Shown piece after piece: positions 35,792 to 43,888 of a stretch of 64,000 nucleotides of DNA. The notes under the pieces are model-generated. The model was not told the origin of the DNA and did not search any database. It saw only the letters and a program-made list of their open reading frames with translations. The first letter of the stretch is position 1. Every line of letters starts with the position of its first letter. The position numbers were made by a program, and so were the translations under genes. Source of the stretch: Eubacteriales bacterium (GTDB lineage: Bacteria > Bacillota > Clostridia > Lachnospirales > Lachnospiraceae); the NCBI GenBank assembly GCA_030533405.1, contig JAUNJF010000006.1, forward strand, positions 1 to 64,000, given 5' to 3'.

Positions 35792-37559
35792 GAATTCGAT
35801 ATCCAGACAGGATCAAAAAGCAACGATAAAACGTGTGTTACAATTCATAAAACCATATCGTTTTTATGTGTGGTTGTCATTATTCTTTGCGTTTCTAACG
35901 GTTGTGACTACATTGTATGCTCCGATTGTGATTGGTAAGGCAATTGATTTGATTGTTGCAAAGGGCTATGTAGACTTTGATGGATTGATGCCATTGTTGG
36001 TTCGTTTTCTGATTGTGGTTCTTGGTACTGCAATTGCACAGTGGTTTATGAGCCTTTGTAATAATAAGATTACCTATCGTGTTGTAAAGGATATTCGTAC
36101 AAAAGTATTTGCACATTTGAATCAGCTACCACTAAAATATGTTGATAATCGTCAATATGGTGAAGTGGTATCGCGTGTGGTAAATGATGTGGATCAGTTT
36201 TCAGAAGGTTTATTGATGGGATTTACACAGTTGTTTTCGGGTATCATAACGATATTAGGAACTTTGTTGTTCATGATTTCTGTGAATTTGAGAATTACAT
36301 TGGTTGTTGTAATTTTAACACCAATTTCTTTGTTTGTTGCGGCATTTATTGCAAAGAGAACCTATCATATGTTTCGTTTACAGTCAGAGAGTCGAGGAAC
36401 AATGACTGCATTTGTAGAGGAGATGGTTGGTAATCAGAAAATTGTAAATGCGTTTGGGCATGAAGATGCAGCTATTCATCAGTTTGATGAGATGAATGAG
36501 CAATTGAGTGCATATAGTCTGCGTGCTATTTTTTATTCTTCCCTGACCAATCCCTGTACGCGATTTGTGAATGGAGTTGTATACGCAGGTGTTGGAATTG
36601 TTGGCGCACTTAGTGCCATTCGAGGTAATATTTCAGTTGGTCAGTTATCTTGTTTTTTGAGTTATGCAAATCAATATACGAAACCATTTAATGAGATTTC
36701 AGGTGTTGTGACAGAGGTACAAAATGCAATTGCATGTGCAGCACGTGTATTTGAATTGTTAGATGAACCAGTGGAAGAACCAGATGCTGTAAATGCAATG
36801 GTATTAAAATCAAGAGATATTCAGAAAAAATGCAATATCTCTTTACGCCATGTTGCATTTTCCTATAGCGATGAAAAGCCTTTGATTCAAGATCTGAATT
36901 TAAAAGTGAAAAAAGGACAGCGTGTCGCTATTGTTGGTCCAACAGGTTGTGGAAAGTCTACACTGATTAATTTGTTGATGCGATTTTATGATATTGATGA
37001 TGGAAGTATAGCGATTAATGGAGAAAGTATTTATAAGGTGACAAGAGATAGTCTTAGAAGCCATTATGGTATGGTGTTGCAGGAAACCTGGTTAAAGTCG
37101 GGAACGATTGCAGAAAATATTGCTTATGGAAAACCGAATGCAACAAGACAGGAAATTGTTGAGGCTGCGAAAGCATGTCATGCACATAGCTTTATTAAGA
37201 GAATGCCCGATGGATATGATACTGTAATAGGGGAAGATGGAGGAACTCTGTCTCAGGGACAAAAACAGCTTTTATGTATTGCACGTGTCATGTTAGAACT
37301 TCCACCGATGCTTATTTTAGATGAGGCGACTTCTTCTATTGATACAAGAACAGAGATAAAAGTACAGAATGCATTTGCAAAAATGATGAAGGGAAGAACC
37401 AGTTTTATTGTAGCGCACCGATTATCAACAATCAAAGAGGCTGATGTGATTTTGGTTATGAAAGACGGAGATATCATAGAACAGGGAACCCATGAAAGCT
37501 TGTTGGAAAAAAATGGATTTTATGCACAGCTTTATAATAGCCAGTTTGCAATATCATAG
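35781..37559 (+). CDS. ABC exporter half-transporter, catalytic partner
   Basis: 592 aa. ATG at 35781 (MANKNSISRQ) with GGGGAGG upstream, inside the end of the previous gene. Membrane domain (about 20-330), then Walker A GPTGCGKST, weak signature LSQGQ, full Walker B LILDEATS and intact switch His (VAHRLST). It supplies the consensus ATP site paired with the LSGGQ of its partner, so the two form an asymmetric drug/lipid-type exporter. The exported compound is unknown. Confidence 0.94.
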   Translation: MANKNSISRQDQKATIKRVLQFIKPYRFYVWLSLFFAFLTVVTTLYAPIVIGKAIDLIVAKGYVDFDGLMPLLVRFLIVVLGTAIAQWFMSLCNNKITYRVVKDIRTKVFAHLNQLPLKYVDNRQYGEVVSRVVNDVDQFSEGLLMGFTQLFSGIITILGTLLFMISVNLRITLVVVILTPISLFVAAFIAKRTYHMFRLQSESRGTMTAFVEEMVGNQKIVNAFGHEDAAIHQFDEMNEQLSAYSLRAIFYSSLTNPCTRFVNGVVYAGVGIVGALSAIRGNISVGQLSCFLSYANQYTKPFNEISGVVTEVQNAIACAARVFELLDEPVEEPDAVNAMVLKSRDIQKKCNISLRHVAFSYSDEKPLIQDLNLKVKKGQRVAIVGPTGCGKSTLINLLMRFYDIDDGSIAINGESIYKVTRDSLRSHYGMVLQETWLKSGTIAENIAYGKPNATRQEIVEAAKACHAHSFIKRMPDGYDTVIGEDGGTLSQGQKQLLCIARVMLELPPMLILDEATSSIDTRTEIKVQNAFAKMMKGRTSFIVAHRLSTIKEADVILVMKDGDIIEQGTHESLLEKNGFYAQLYNSQFAIS

Positions 37560-37743
37560 CGGGAAATACGATTATTTAGAATGATAAAATTACTAAAAAA
37601 ATATTAAGAAACAATGATGGGGCTTGCTTTTTTTGGTAGGCATGGTATATTAGCATAGGAATTAGATGAATTTGTTTTTAGTCTGATTCCTTTGTTTTTA
37701 GTAAAAATGTGATTGTGATTATGAAAGAATAATGGGTTAAAGC
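37560..37743 (+). promoter_or_regulatory. intergenic region with promoter of the LTA-synthase-like gene
   Basis: TTGCTT (37624-37629), 16-bp spacer, TATATT (37646-37651). No clear terminator for the ABC operon was found in these 184 bp. Confidence 0.55.
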
Positions 37744-39912
37744 ATGAATATTTTTAAGAAAAAAGCGAATATAAATAATGATAAAAATATTGATACAAAT
37801 AAGGATATAAATCGCAAAAAAAGTAAGATTGTGCAGATTATTCAGATACCGTTTATAGGGTATTTGTTGTTGGCTTGTGTCTTGAATTTTGTTTTGGAAA
37901 TGTTAAGTCGACATTCTTTTATAAAGGCTTTAAGATTTGTTGGACATTCACCAGCAGTGTTTGCGTATAATGCATTTATTATATTTGTAACGTTGTCGTT
38001 GGTATTATTTGCAAAGAGAAAAGTATTTGCAACGGTTTTTGTGTGTGCGGCATGGATTGCTTCCGCATTTGCCAATTGGATTGTATTGTGCTTTCGAACG
38101 ACGCCATTTTCAGCAATTGATATACTAATGCTGCGAAACGTCATGACAATGCTTGATAAATATATGACAAAATGGCAGATGGTGTTGAGTGTAATCGGTA
38201 TTATACTGGTTATTATACTGTTGATTTATTTGTATGTGCGTTTGCCTAAAACCACGCATAAAAGACATCCGTTGCGCGCATCAGCATATGTTTGTATGTG
38301 TGGCTTTCTAATTGTTACCCTTACAAAGGTGGCTGTAGAAACACAGACGGTATCAGATAATTTTGGTAATTTAGCATATGCATATAATGATTATGGATTC
38401 GCATATTGTTTTTCTAATAGTATTATCGATGTTGGTATTAGTAAGCCGAAAGATTATAGTGAAGAACGTGTCAAAGAGATTGTAGAACCGTTGTTTTACG
38501 ATAAAAGTGAAGTGATTTTTGATAAGAAATTGATTGCGGAAAAAAAGAAAGCTGAAAAAGAAAAGAATGCGGATAAAGCGAAGGAACAAAAGAAGAAGGA
38601 GAAAGCATATCCGAATGTTATTGTGATTCAGTTGGAATCTGTTTTTGACACAAAATATATGAGGGATTTTTATACATCAGAAAATCCAATGCCATTTTTA
38701 GCACAGTTAAAGAGAAAATATTCATCGGGATTGTTTACGGTGCCGGCAGTTGGAGCGGGAACTGCGAATACGGAGTTTGAGGTACAGACTGGTATGAGTA
38801 CGCAATTTTTTGGTGCTGGAGAGTATCCGTTCAAAACGGTAATGAAAAACACAACATGTGATAGTATGGCGTATGATTTTAAACGTTATGGATATACGAC
38901 AACCGGATTCCATAATAATGATGCCACTTTCTATGAACGATATATTGACTATTCCAATCTGGGATTTGAATCGTTTAGTGGAATGGAGCATATGTGGGGA
39001 TTGCATTACACACCAAGAGGTTGGGCAAAGGATGACGTATTAGATGATTTAATTGTAGATCGAATCAAGCAAACAAAAGAAAAAGATTATATAACGACGA
39101 TTACAGTACAGTGTCATGGAAGATATCCGAAAAAACATACCAATACATTGACCAATATAGATTGTTATTTTGCAGGACAGTATGCGGATGATAAAGCGAA
39201 GCAGGCTGCGTGGGAATATTATGTAAACATGTGTAAGGAATGTGATAATACGATTCGCAATCTTGTTAGAAAATTGGAAGAACTTGATGAACCTACTGTG
39301 TTATTTATGTATGGGGATCATTTACCTAGCCTAGATTTGCATGAGGAAGACCTAAATGGAATTAGTCTATATGAAACAGAATGGGTTATGTGGGATAATA
39401 TGGGCTTGCGTACAGAGCACAAGGATATAAAATCCTATCAGGCAAGTACATATATTTTCAACCGTTTGAAGATGAAAGGTGGCCTTATGCAAAATTTTCA
39501 TAACAAATATATGCATGGGGAGAATCAGAAAGAATATCTTGATAAATTGGAAACGTTAGAGTATGATACATTGTATGGTAATCGATATGCATATGACCAA
39601 ACAAACCCGTTTCCACAAACAGATATGACAATGGGAATCCGAAAAATTAAGGTGAAAGAATATAAGATTATGGGGGAACGCGTTTGGGTCTATGGAAAGA
39701 ACTTTAATGAATTTTCTGAAGTTCATATTGATGGGCAGGCTGTTGATACCATTTATGCAAGTCCAGAAGTTTTGATTATTGATGTAGAAGATATGAAAAC
39801 TGGAAATTTGTTGAGTGTTGTGCAGGTTGGAGATGATCACATTGTGTTATCGGAAACAGACGCAATTTCAATTTCTACTGAGGATGAAACAACGCAATCT
39901 TTAGTGGAATAG
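37744..39912 (+). CDS. LTA synthase family (sulfatase-type) membrane phosphotransferase
   Basis: 722 aa. About five N-terminal membrane spans (residues 35-205), a Lys/Glu-rich linker (265-290), then an extracellular sulfatase-fold domain: VIVIQLESVFD metal site, GAGTANTEFEVQTG with the nucleophile Thr, FMYGDHLPSLD near the C-terminal metal ligands. Such enzymes transfer glycerol-phosphate or related groups onto cell-surface polymers or lipids. After residue about 620 there is an extra domain of about 90 aa (MGERVWVYGKNFNEF, LIIDVEDM) resembling an IPT/TIG beta-sandwich, not part of LtaS. Weak ribosome site (GGGTTAAAGC). Monocistronic. Confidence 0.88.
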   Translation: MNIFKKKANINNDKNIDTNKDINRKKSKIVQIIQIPFIGYLLLACVLNFVLEMLSRHSFIKALRFVGHSPAVFAYNAFIIFVTLSLVLFAKRKVFATVFVCAAWIASAFANWIVLCFRTTPFSAIDILMLRNVMTMLDKYMTKWQMVLSVIGIILVIILLIYLYVRLPKTTHKRHPLRASAYVCMCGFLIVTLTKVAVETQTVSDNFGNLAYAYNDYGFAYCFSNSIIDVGISKPKDYSEERVKEIVEPLFYDKSEVIFDKKLIAEKKKAEKEKNADKAKEQKKKEKAYPNVIVIQLESVFDTKYMRDFYTSENPMPFLAQLKRKYSSGLFTVPAVGAGTANTEFEVQTGMSTQFFGAGEYPFKTVMKNTTCDSMAYDFKRYGYTTTGFHNNDATFYERYIDYSNLGFESFSGMEHMWGLHYTPRGWAKDDVLDDLIVDRIKQTKEKDYITTITVQCHGRYPKKHTNTLTNIDCYFAGQYADDKAKQAAWEYYVNMCKECDNTIRNLVRKLEELDEPTVLFMYGDHLPSLDLHEEDLNGISLYETEWVMWDNMGLRTEHKDIKSYQASTYIFNRLKMKGGLMQNFHNKYMHGENQKEYLDKLETLEYDTLYGNRYAYDQTNPFPQTDMTMGIRKIKVKEYKIMGERVWVYGKNFNEFSEVHIDGQAVDTIYASPEVLIIDVEDMKTGNLLSVVQVGDDHIVLSETDAISISTEDETTQSLVE

Positions 39913-39933
39913 TGGCAACAGATAAAGACAAGG

Positions 39934-39971
39934 GGCTTTGTAAAACAATATGTTTTTGCGAAGCCTTTTTT
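39934..39971 (+). terminator. terminator after the LTA-synthase-like gene
   Basis: GGCTT...AAGCC stem with further pairing of GTAAAAC and GTTTTTGC inside, followed by TTTTTT. Confidence 0.75.
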
Positions 39972-39998
39972 AACATAATCAGTTAGATAGGATGAAGA

Positions 39999-40466
39999 AT
40001 GAAGAAGAGAATAGTGATTCGAGAAATCAGTAGAATATGTTTTGTTGTATATATGACTTTTTTGGTATATTTTTTGTTGCTAAGTGATGGCTTAGGACGT
40101 TTGGAAGGATATCAATATTATCGATATAATTTAGTACCATTTCAGGAAATTATGCGATTTATTGAATACCGAAATTATATGAATTTTGAAGTTGTTATCA
40201 TTAATTTGCTGGGCAATATTATAGCATTTATGCCATATGGCGCGTTGATTCGATGGGTTGTGAATCAAAAAATTCACTGGTATCAGGCAACATTTTATAC
40301 ATTTGTTTTTAGCCTAAGCGTTGAGTTTTTACAATTGGTTGCAAAGGTAGGTGTGTTTGATGTTGACGACCTGATTTTAAATACAGTTGGTGGATTGTTT
40401 GGTTTTTGGATATACTATATTTTGACGATTGTGAACCGGAGGAACGAAAAGAAAAATGAAAGATAA
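39999..40466 (+). CDS. VanZ-family membrane protein
   Basis: 155 aa, four hydrophobic spans. Family pattern: YRYNLVPFQEI early, NLLGNIIAFMPYGALI in the middle, SVEFLQLV, and DVDDLILNTVGGLFGF. VanZ proteins give modest teicoplanin resistance in some enterococcal clusters, but most chromosomal members have no assigned role. No van genes are present, so no resistance is implied. AGGATG-type ribosome site; 11-bp overlap with the next gene. Confidence 0.9.
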   Translation: MKKRIVIREISRICFVVYMTFLVYFLLLSDGLGRLEGYQYYRYNLVPFQEIMRFIEYRNYMNFEVVIINLLGNIIAFMPYGALIRWVVNQKIHWYQATFYTFVFSLSVEFLQLVAKVGVFDVDDLILNTVGGLFGFWIYYILTIVNRRNEKKNER

Positions 40467-40764
40467 TAGATATAAAGTGAAAAATATAAGCAGTGATGCA
40501 GTGATTGCATGTGTACTTGGCGGATTATCTTTGATTAGCTTAATAACTTCGGTAATCTTGTCGTATCATTATGCAGGGAATGGTCCGCTTGTGATTGGAT
40601 TACTTGGAATAGGCAGTCTGGCATTTTCTATGACAGGATTTATTTTTTCGTTGAATGCCTGGAAGTCTGTAGATGGGAAATTGGCAATGAAGCGTGTCGC
40701 TATTTTGGTAACAATGATTCCAATGGTGTTATCAATAATTGTGTTTGTGGCTGGTTTGTTTTAA
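40456..40764 (+). CDS. small three-span membrane protein (DUF6142-like)
   Basis: 102 aa with three hydrophobic segments (about 16-38, 44-66, 80-101) and a short basic N-terminus. Its start lies in the end of the VanZ gene, so translation is coupled. I associate the layout with a small Lachnospiraceae family (DUF6142) from memory; function unknown. Confidence 0.75.
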   Translation: MKDNRYKVKNISSDAVIACVLGGLSLISLITSVILSYHYAGNGPLVIGLLGIGSLAFSMTGFIFSLNAWKSVDGKLAMKRVAILVTMIPMVLSIIVFVAGLF

Positions 40765-40805
40765 TCAAATCGTGATTAGATAAAATTGGAAAAGAGGGAA
40801 GTAGA

Positions 40806-42911
40806 TTGAAATATCAGGAATTGTTTTTGGAAGAAAATAAGAACATGGAAGAACGTTATTTACTTGCCATGGAGAGAATTCAGACTTTTATAAATGAGTT
40901 TGAACATCAAACAGAAACAAAAGAAATGCTTTATGTGGATTACTTTTTGTCTGTGGCAAAATTTATGATGAAAATCAAACGTTATTGGGAATTGCTAGAT
41001 ACAAATGCTGGAAATTCGATGACTTTAGAGGAATGGCAGAAATATAATCAGGAATTGTATTCGGATGTTTTGGTTAGCAAGCAGAACCAACAGGGATATG
41101 ACTTTAGTTACGCAAATCCTGTCTATGCGGTTGAAGTGTTGGGAGAAGAGTTTGGCCCATTATTATCATTTTTATATACTGAGTTAAGGGGTTGTATTAT
41201 TTATGCGACAGAGCGTAGATTGTTCTATTTGACGATACATGCGGAATTGTTTATTGAAGTATTGTGCTTGTTTGAAGATGGACAGCCAACTGTGAAAGAG
41301 TTGAAAGAGATACTTTATTATTTTGTAAGTGATTATGCAGATGAAACGATTGATTACCGTGTGAGAGAACAGTTAGATCCAGAACTTTCATTTGCAACGG
41401 ATATAATCATGGAGAGTGATTTGACGGATTTGCGGTATTTGTATCAGTATGGGGAATACATTTCAGAGAATGAAATAAAAATGGCAAGTTTCCTGAATCA
41501 GCTTGAGCAGGATAAAATTGATGCAATGGCTCACACATATACACATGGATATCAGGAAGGTTTTCGAATTGCAGGGATTGATTTGACAAAGAAGAAAACG
41601 GTAAACATTCGATATGCAATTGGTATGGAGCGCATGGTAAGGGCTGCAATAAAACAATTTGAGCAAATGGGATTGAAACCTGTGATATATCGTGCACCAA
41701 TTGCAAGAGTGAATCGTAGACAGACTGCAAAACCTGGATATTTTGCAACTTCTGTGAATCGTCAATATGAATATGATCATAGAGGTGATGATGCGTTATT
41801 TTTGGATAAGGCATTCGTAGATCGTAAAATTGCAATATTAAAGAGTGCATATGAAAGTAGAAAACAATTGGCGAAGGAATATGCTGGACCAGCTGTGATT
41901 GAAGTGTTTGGAGAAGCGGAATTCTCGCCAGTTAATAAAAAAGAAGCATTTAAGCTCTCAAAAGAACAGCAGGAACTATCTGTGTATGCAAGTTCTGAGA
42001 GTGCAAAGATTGTAAATGAATATATCCCACAGGATGATTATAGTTTTACCATTATTGCATATCCATTACCAAGTATTGGGGAACAGTTTGAAGAGATATT
42101 TGGGAAAATTGTAGAAGTGAATACCCTAGATAACGAATTATACAAACAAATCCAACAGGTGATTATTGATGAATTAGATCAGGCAGTTAAAGTTCGTGTT
42201 TTGGGAACAGGGGATAATGAAACGGATATGACTGTTATGATGCATGATTTGGAACATCCAGAACAGGAGACGAATTTTGAAAATTGTACAGCTGATGTGA
42301 ATATTCCGGTTGGTGAGGTGTTTACGTCTCCGAAATTGACAGGCACGGAGGGTGTATTGCATGTCTCAGAGGTGTATTTAAATGATTTGAGATACGAAAA
42401 TATTCGTCTGGTTTTTCAGGATGGTAAAATAAAGGAATACAGTTGCGATAATTTTGAGACGGAAGAGGAAAATAAGGCATATATCAAAGAAAATGTTTTA
42501 TATAACAGAGAAACGCTTCCGATTGGGGAGTTTGCAATTGGAACGAATACAACGGCTTATGTCATGGCAAATGCATATGATATCGTATATAAGTTGCCAA
42601 TACTCATTGTGGAAAAAATGGGACCACATTTTGCGGTGGGTGATACCTGTTATAGTTATAGTGAGGAAACAAAACTATATAATCCAGATGGAAAAGAGAT
42701 TGTTGCAAAGGACAATGAGTGTTCGTTGTTACGAGATACGAAACCAGATGAGGCTTATTTTCATTGCCATACAGATATTACGATTCCGTATGATGAGATT
42801 GGAAAAATTATTAGTATTCACGCAGATGGAACGGAAGTTGCTATTATAGAAAATGGTCGTTTTGTTTTAAAAGGGTGTGAAAAACTGAATGAACCATTTG
42901 AGAAAAACTGA
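40806..42911 (+). CDS. M29-family aminopeptidase with long N-terminal extension
   Basis: 701 aa versus about 410 for thermophilic-type M29 aminopeptidases (AmpS/PepS). The C-terminal half has the metal-ligand pattern: Glu504 (PVGEVFTSP), Glu575 (IGEFAIGTN), His608 (GPHFAVGD), and an H-x-H-x-D cluster at residues 653-657. Residues 1-330 are a mostly helical, Glu-rich extension with no recognised domain. The start is a TTG at 40806 behind GAGGGAAG; the first ATG is 13 codons later. No signal peptide, so cytosolic peptide degradation. Confidence 0.85.
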   Translation: MKYQELFLEENKNMEERYLLAMERIQTFINEFEHQTETKEMLYVDYFLSVAKFMMKIKRYWELLDTNAGNSMTLEEWQKYNQELYSDVLVSKQNQQGYDFSYANPVYAVEVLGEEFGPLLSFLYTELRGCIIYATERRLFYLTIHAELFIEVLCLFEDGQPTVKELKEILYYFVSDYADETIDYRVREQLDPELSFATDIIMESDLTDLRYLYQYGEYISENEIKMASFLNQLEQDKIDAMAHTYTHGYQEGFRIAGIDLTKKKTVNIRYAIGMERMVRAAIKQFEQMGLKPVIYRAPIARVNRRQTAKPGYFATSVNRQYEYDHRGDDALFLDKAFVDRKIAILKSAYESRKQLAKEYAGPAVIEVFGEAEFSPVNKKEAFKLSKEQQELSVYASSESAKIVNEYIPQDDYSFTIIAYPLPSIGEQFEEIFGKIVEVNTLDNELYKQIQQVIIDELDQAVKVRVLGTGDNETDMTVMMHDLEHPEQETNFENCTADVNIPVGEVFTSPKLTGTEGVLHVSEVYLNDLRYENIRLVFQDGKIKEYSCDNFETEEENKAYIKENVLYNRETLPIGEFAIGTNTTAYVMANAYDIVYKLPILIVEKMGPHFAVGDTCYSYSEETKLYNPDGKEIVAKDNECSLLRDTKPDEAYFHCHTDITIPYDEIGKIISIHADGTEVAIIENGRFVLKGCEKLNEPFEKN

Positions 42912-43007
42912 ATAATTGCATGAAAGCATAAAATGAGATAGCTCTCCTAAATATGGGACAATGATTTTGATATCATCAAGACAGCCGCATAGGAAGGAGG
43001 GCTTTTT

Positions 43008-43763
43008 ATGATGAAGTATGTGCGTAATATATTTATTTTGATAGTGTGTGTGGGCTTGGTATGTAGGCAAAGTGGAAGTGTGGTAAATGCGAAGAGTACA
43101 TCCAATTGTCTGCCGGATTCGGTGTGTGTTGTGAAAAATGAGAAGCAACTAATGAGTAAAATGATTGGAGGTATGAAAAAACATAAGACATATTTTGCAT
43201 TTTACTATCCAGGAATAGAAAAGGATTTTAAATGTTATCAAAAAGGTAATAATAATTATCGTGATTTTTGGGTGAAGGTTGCAAATAAAAATGGTTATTA
43301 TGCAGGGATTACGTCAGGAAGTTGTATTATGTTAACTGGAGAATCCCCCCAATATATCGTGATTCAAATGGGTTATTTGACGACAAAAAAACAGGAACGA
43401 TATATTGATCAACAGATTAAGAAGATTGTGAAACAGATTGGAGCAGGAAAACCAGAATCCAGAGTGCGAAAGGCGCATGATTATATTAGAAAACATATGG
43501 TATATAGTAATCAGTATTATAGTCCATACGATGCGTTAAAAAGGGGAAAAGGCATGTGTATGTCATATGCACTTTTGTTTCAGCGAATGATGCAGGAAAT
43601 GAAAATACCATGCAGATATATTCGGGGGACAAATCATGCATGGAACAGAGTGAAGGTGAATGGGATTTGGTATAATATAGATGTGACATGGGATGATAAT
43701 GCTTCAAATCCTTATCGTTATTTTTTGAAACGTGACTGGGAATTTCATGGACACGACAGATAG
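43008..43763 (+). CDS. secreted transglutaminase-like cysteine peptidase-fold protein
   Basis: 251 aa. Signal peptide or anchor at residues 1-28 (IFILIVCVGLVC, cleavage possibly after NAK). Transglutaminase core with Cys184 (GKGMCMSYALLF), His210 (GTNHAWNRV) and Asp225 (NIDVTWDD): full triad. Members cleave or cross-link cell-wall or protein substrates; the target is unknown. GGAAGGAGG ribosome site. Upstream is a small palindrome TTGAT-ATC-ATCAA (42968-42980). A second transglutaminase-type gene begins at the right end of the window. Confidence 0.88.
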   Translation: MMKYVRNIFILIVCVGLVCRQSGSVVNAKSTSNCLPDSVCVVKNEKQLMSKMIGGMKKHKTYFAFYYPGIEKDFKCYQKGNNNYRDFWVKVANKNGYYAGITSGSCIMLTGESPQYIVIQMGYLTTKKQERYIDQQIKKIVKQIGAGKPESRVRKAHDYIRKHMVYSNQYYSPYDALKRGKGMCMSYALLFQRMMQEMKIPCRYIRGTNHAWNRVKVNGIWYNIDVTWDDNASNPYRYFLKRDWEFHGHDR

Positions 43764-43791
43764 AAAAACAATAGGATATCGTGGAAATGAT

Positions 43792-43820
43792 TTGAAATGT
43801 AGGTTGTAGTATGCTACAAT
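43792..43820 (+). promoter_or_regulatory. promoter of the aconitase-family gene
   Basis: TTGAAA (43792-43797), 17-bp spacer, TACAAT (43815-43820), about 70 bp before the start. Confidence 0.65.
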
Positions 43821-43888
43821 GATAAACGATTTGCTATGTACATTGTTAAAGTATATAGTGCGAAAGATATAAAAGGAGGAACGTATGC

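Noticed and set aside
39999-40466. Glycopeptide resistance via vanZ
   Set aside because: No vanR, vanS, vanH, vanA or vanX genes nearby; VanZ-like proteins are widespread without resistance.
42968-42980. TTGATATCATCAA as an operator shared with the marR locus
   Set aside because: It shares the TTGATATC core with the marR repeats but occurs once, without the 15-bp phasing, and such AT-rich palindromes arise easily by chance.
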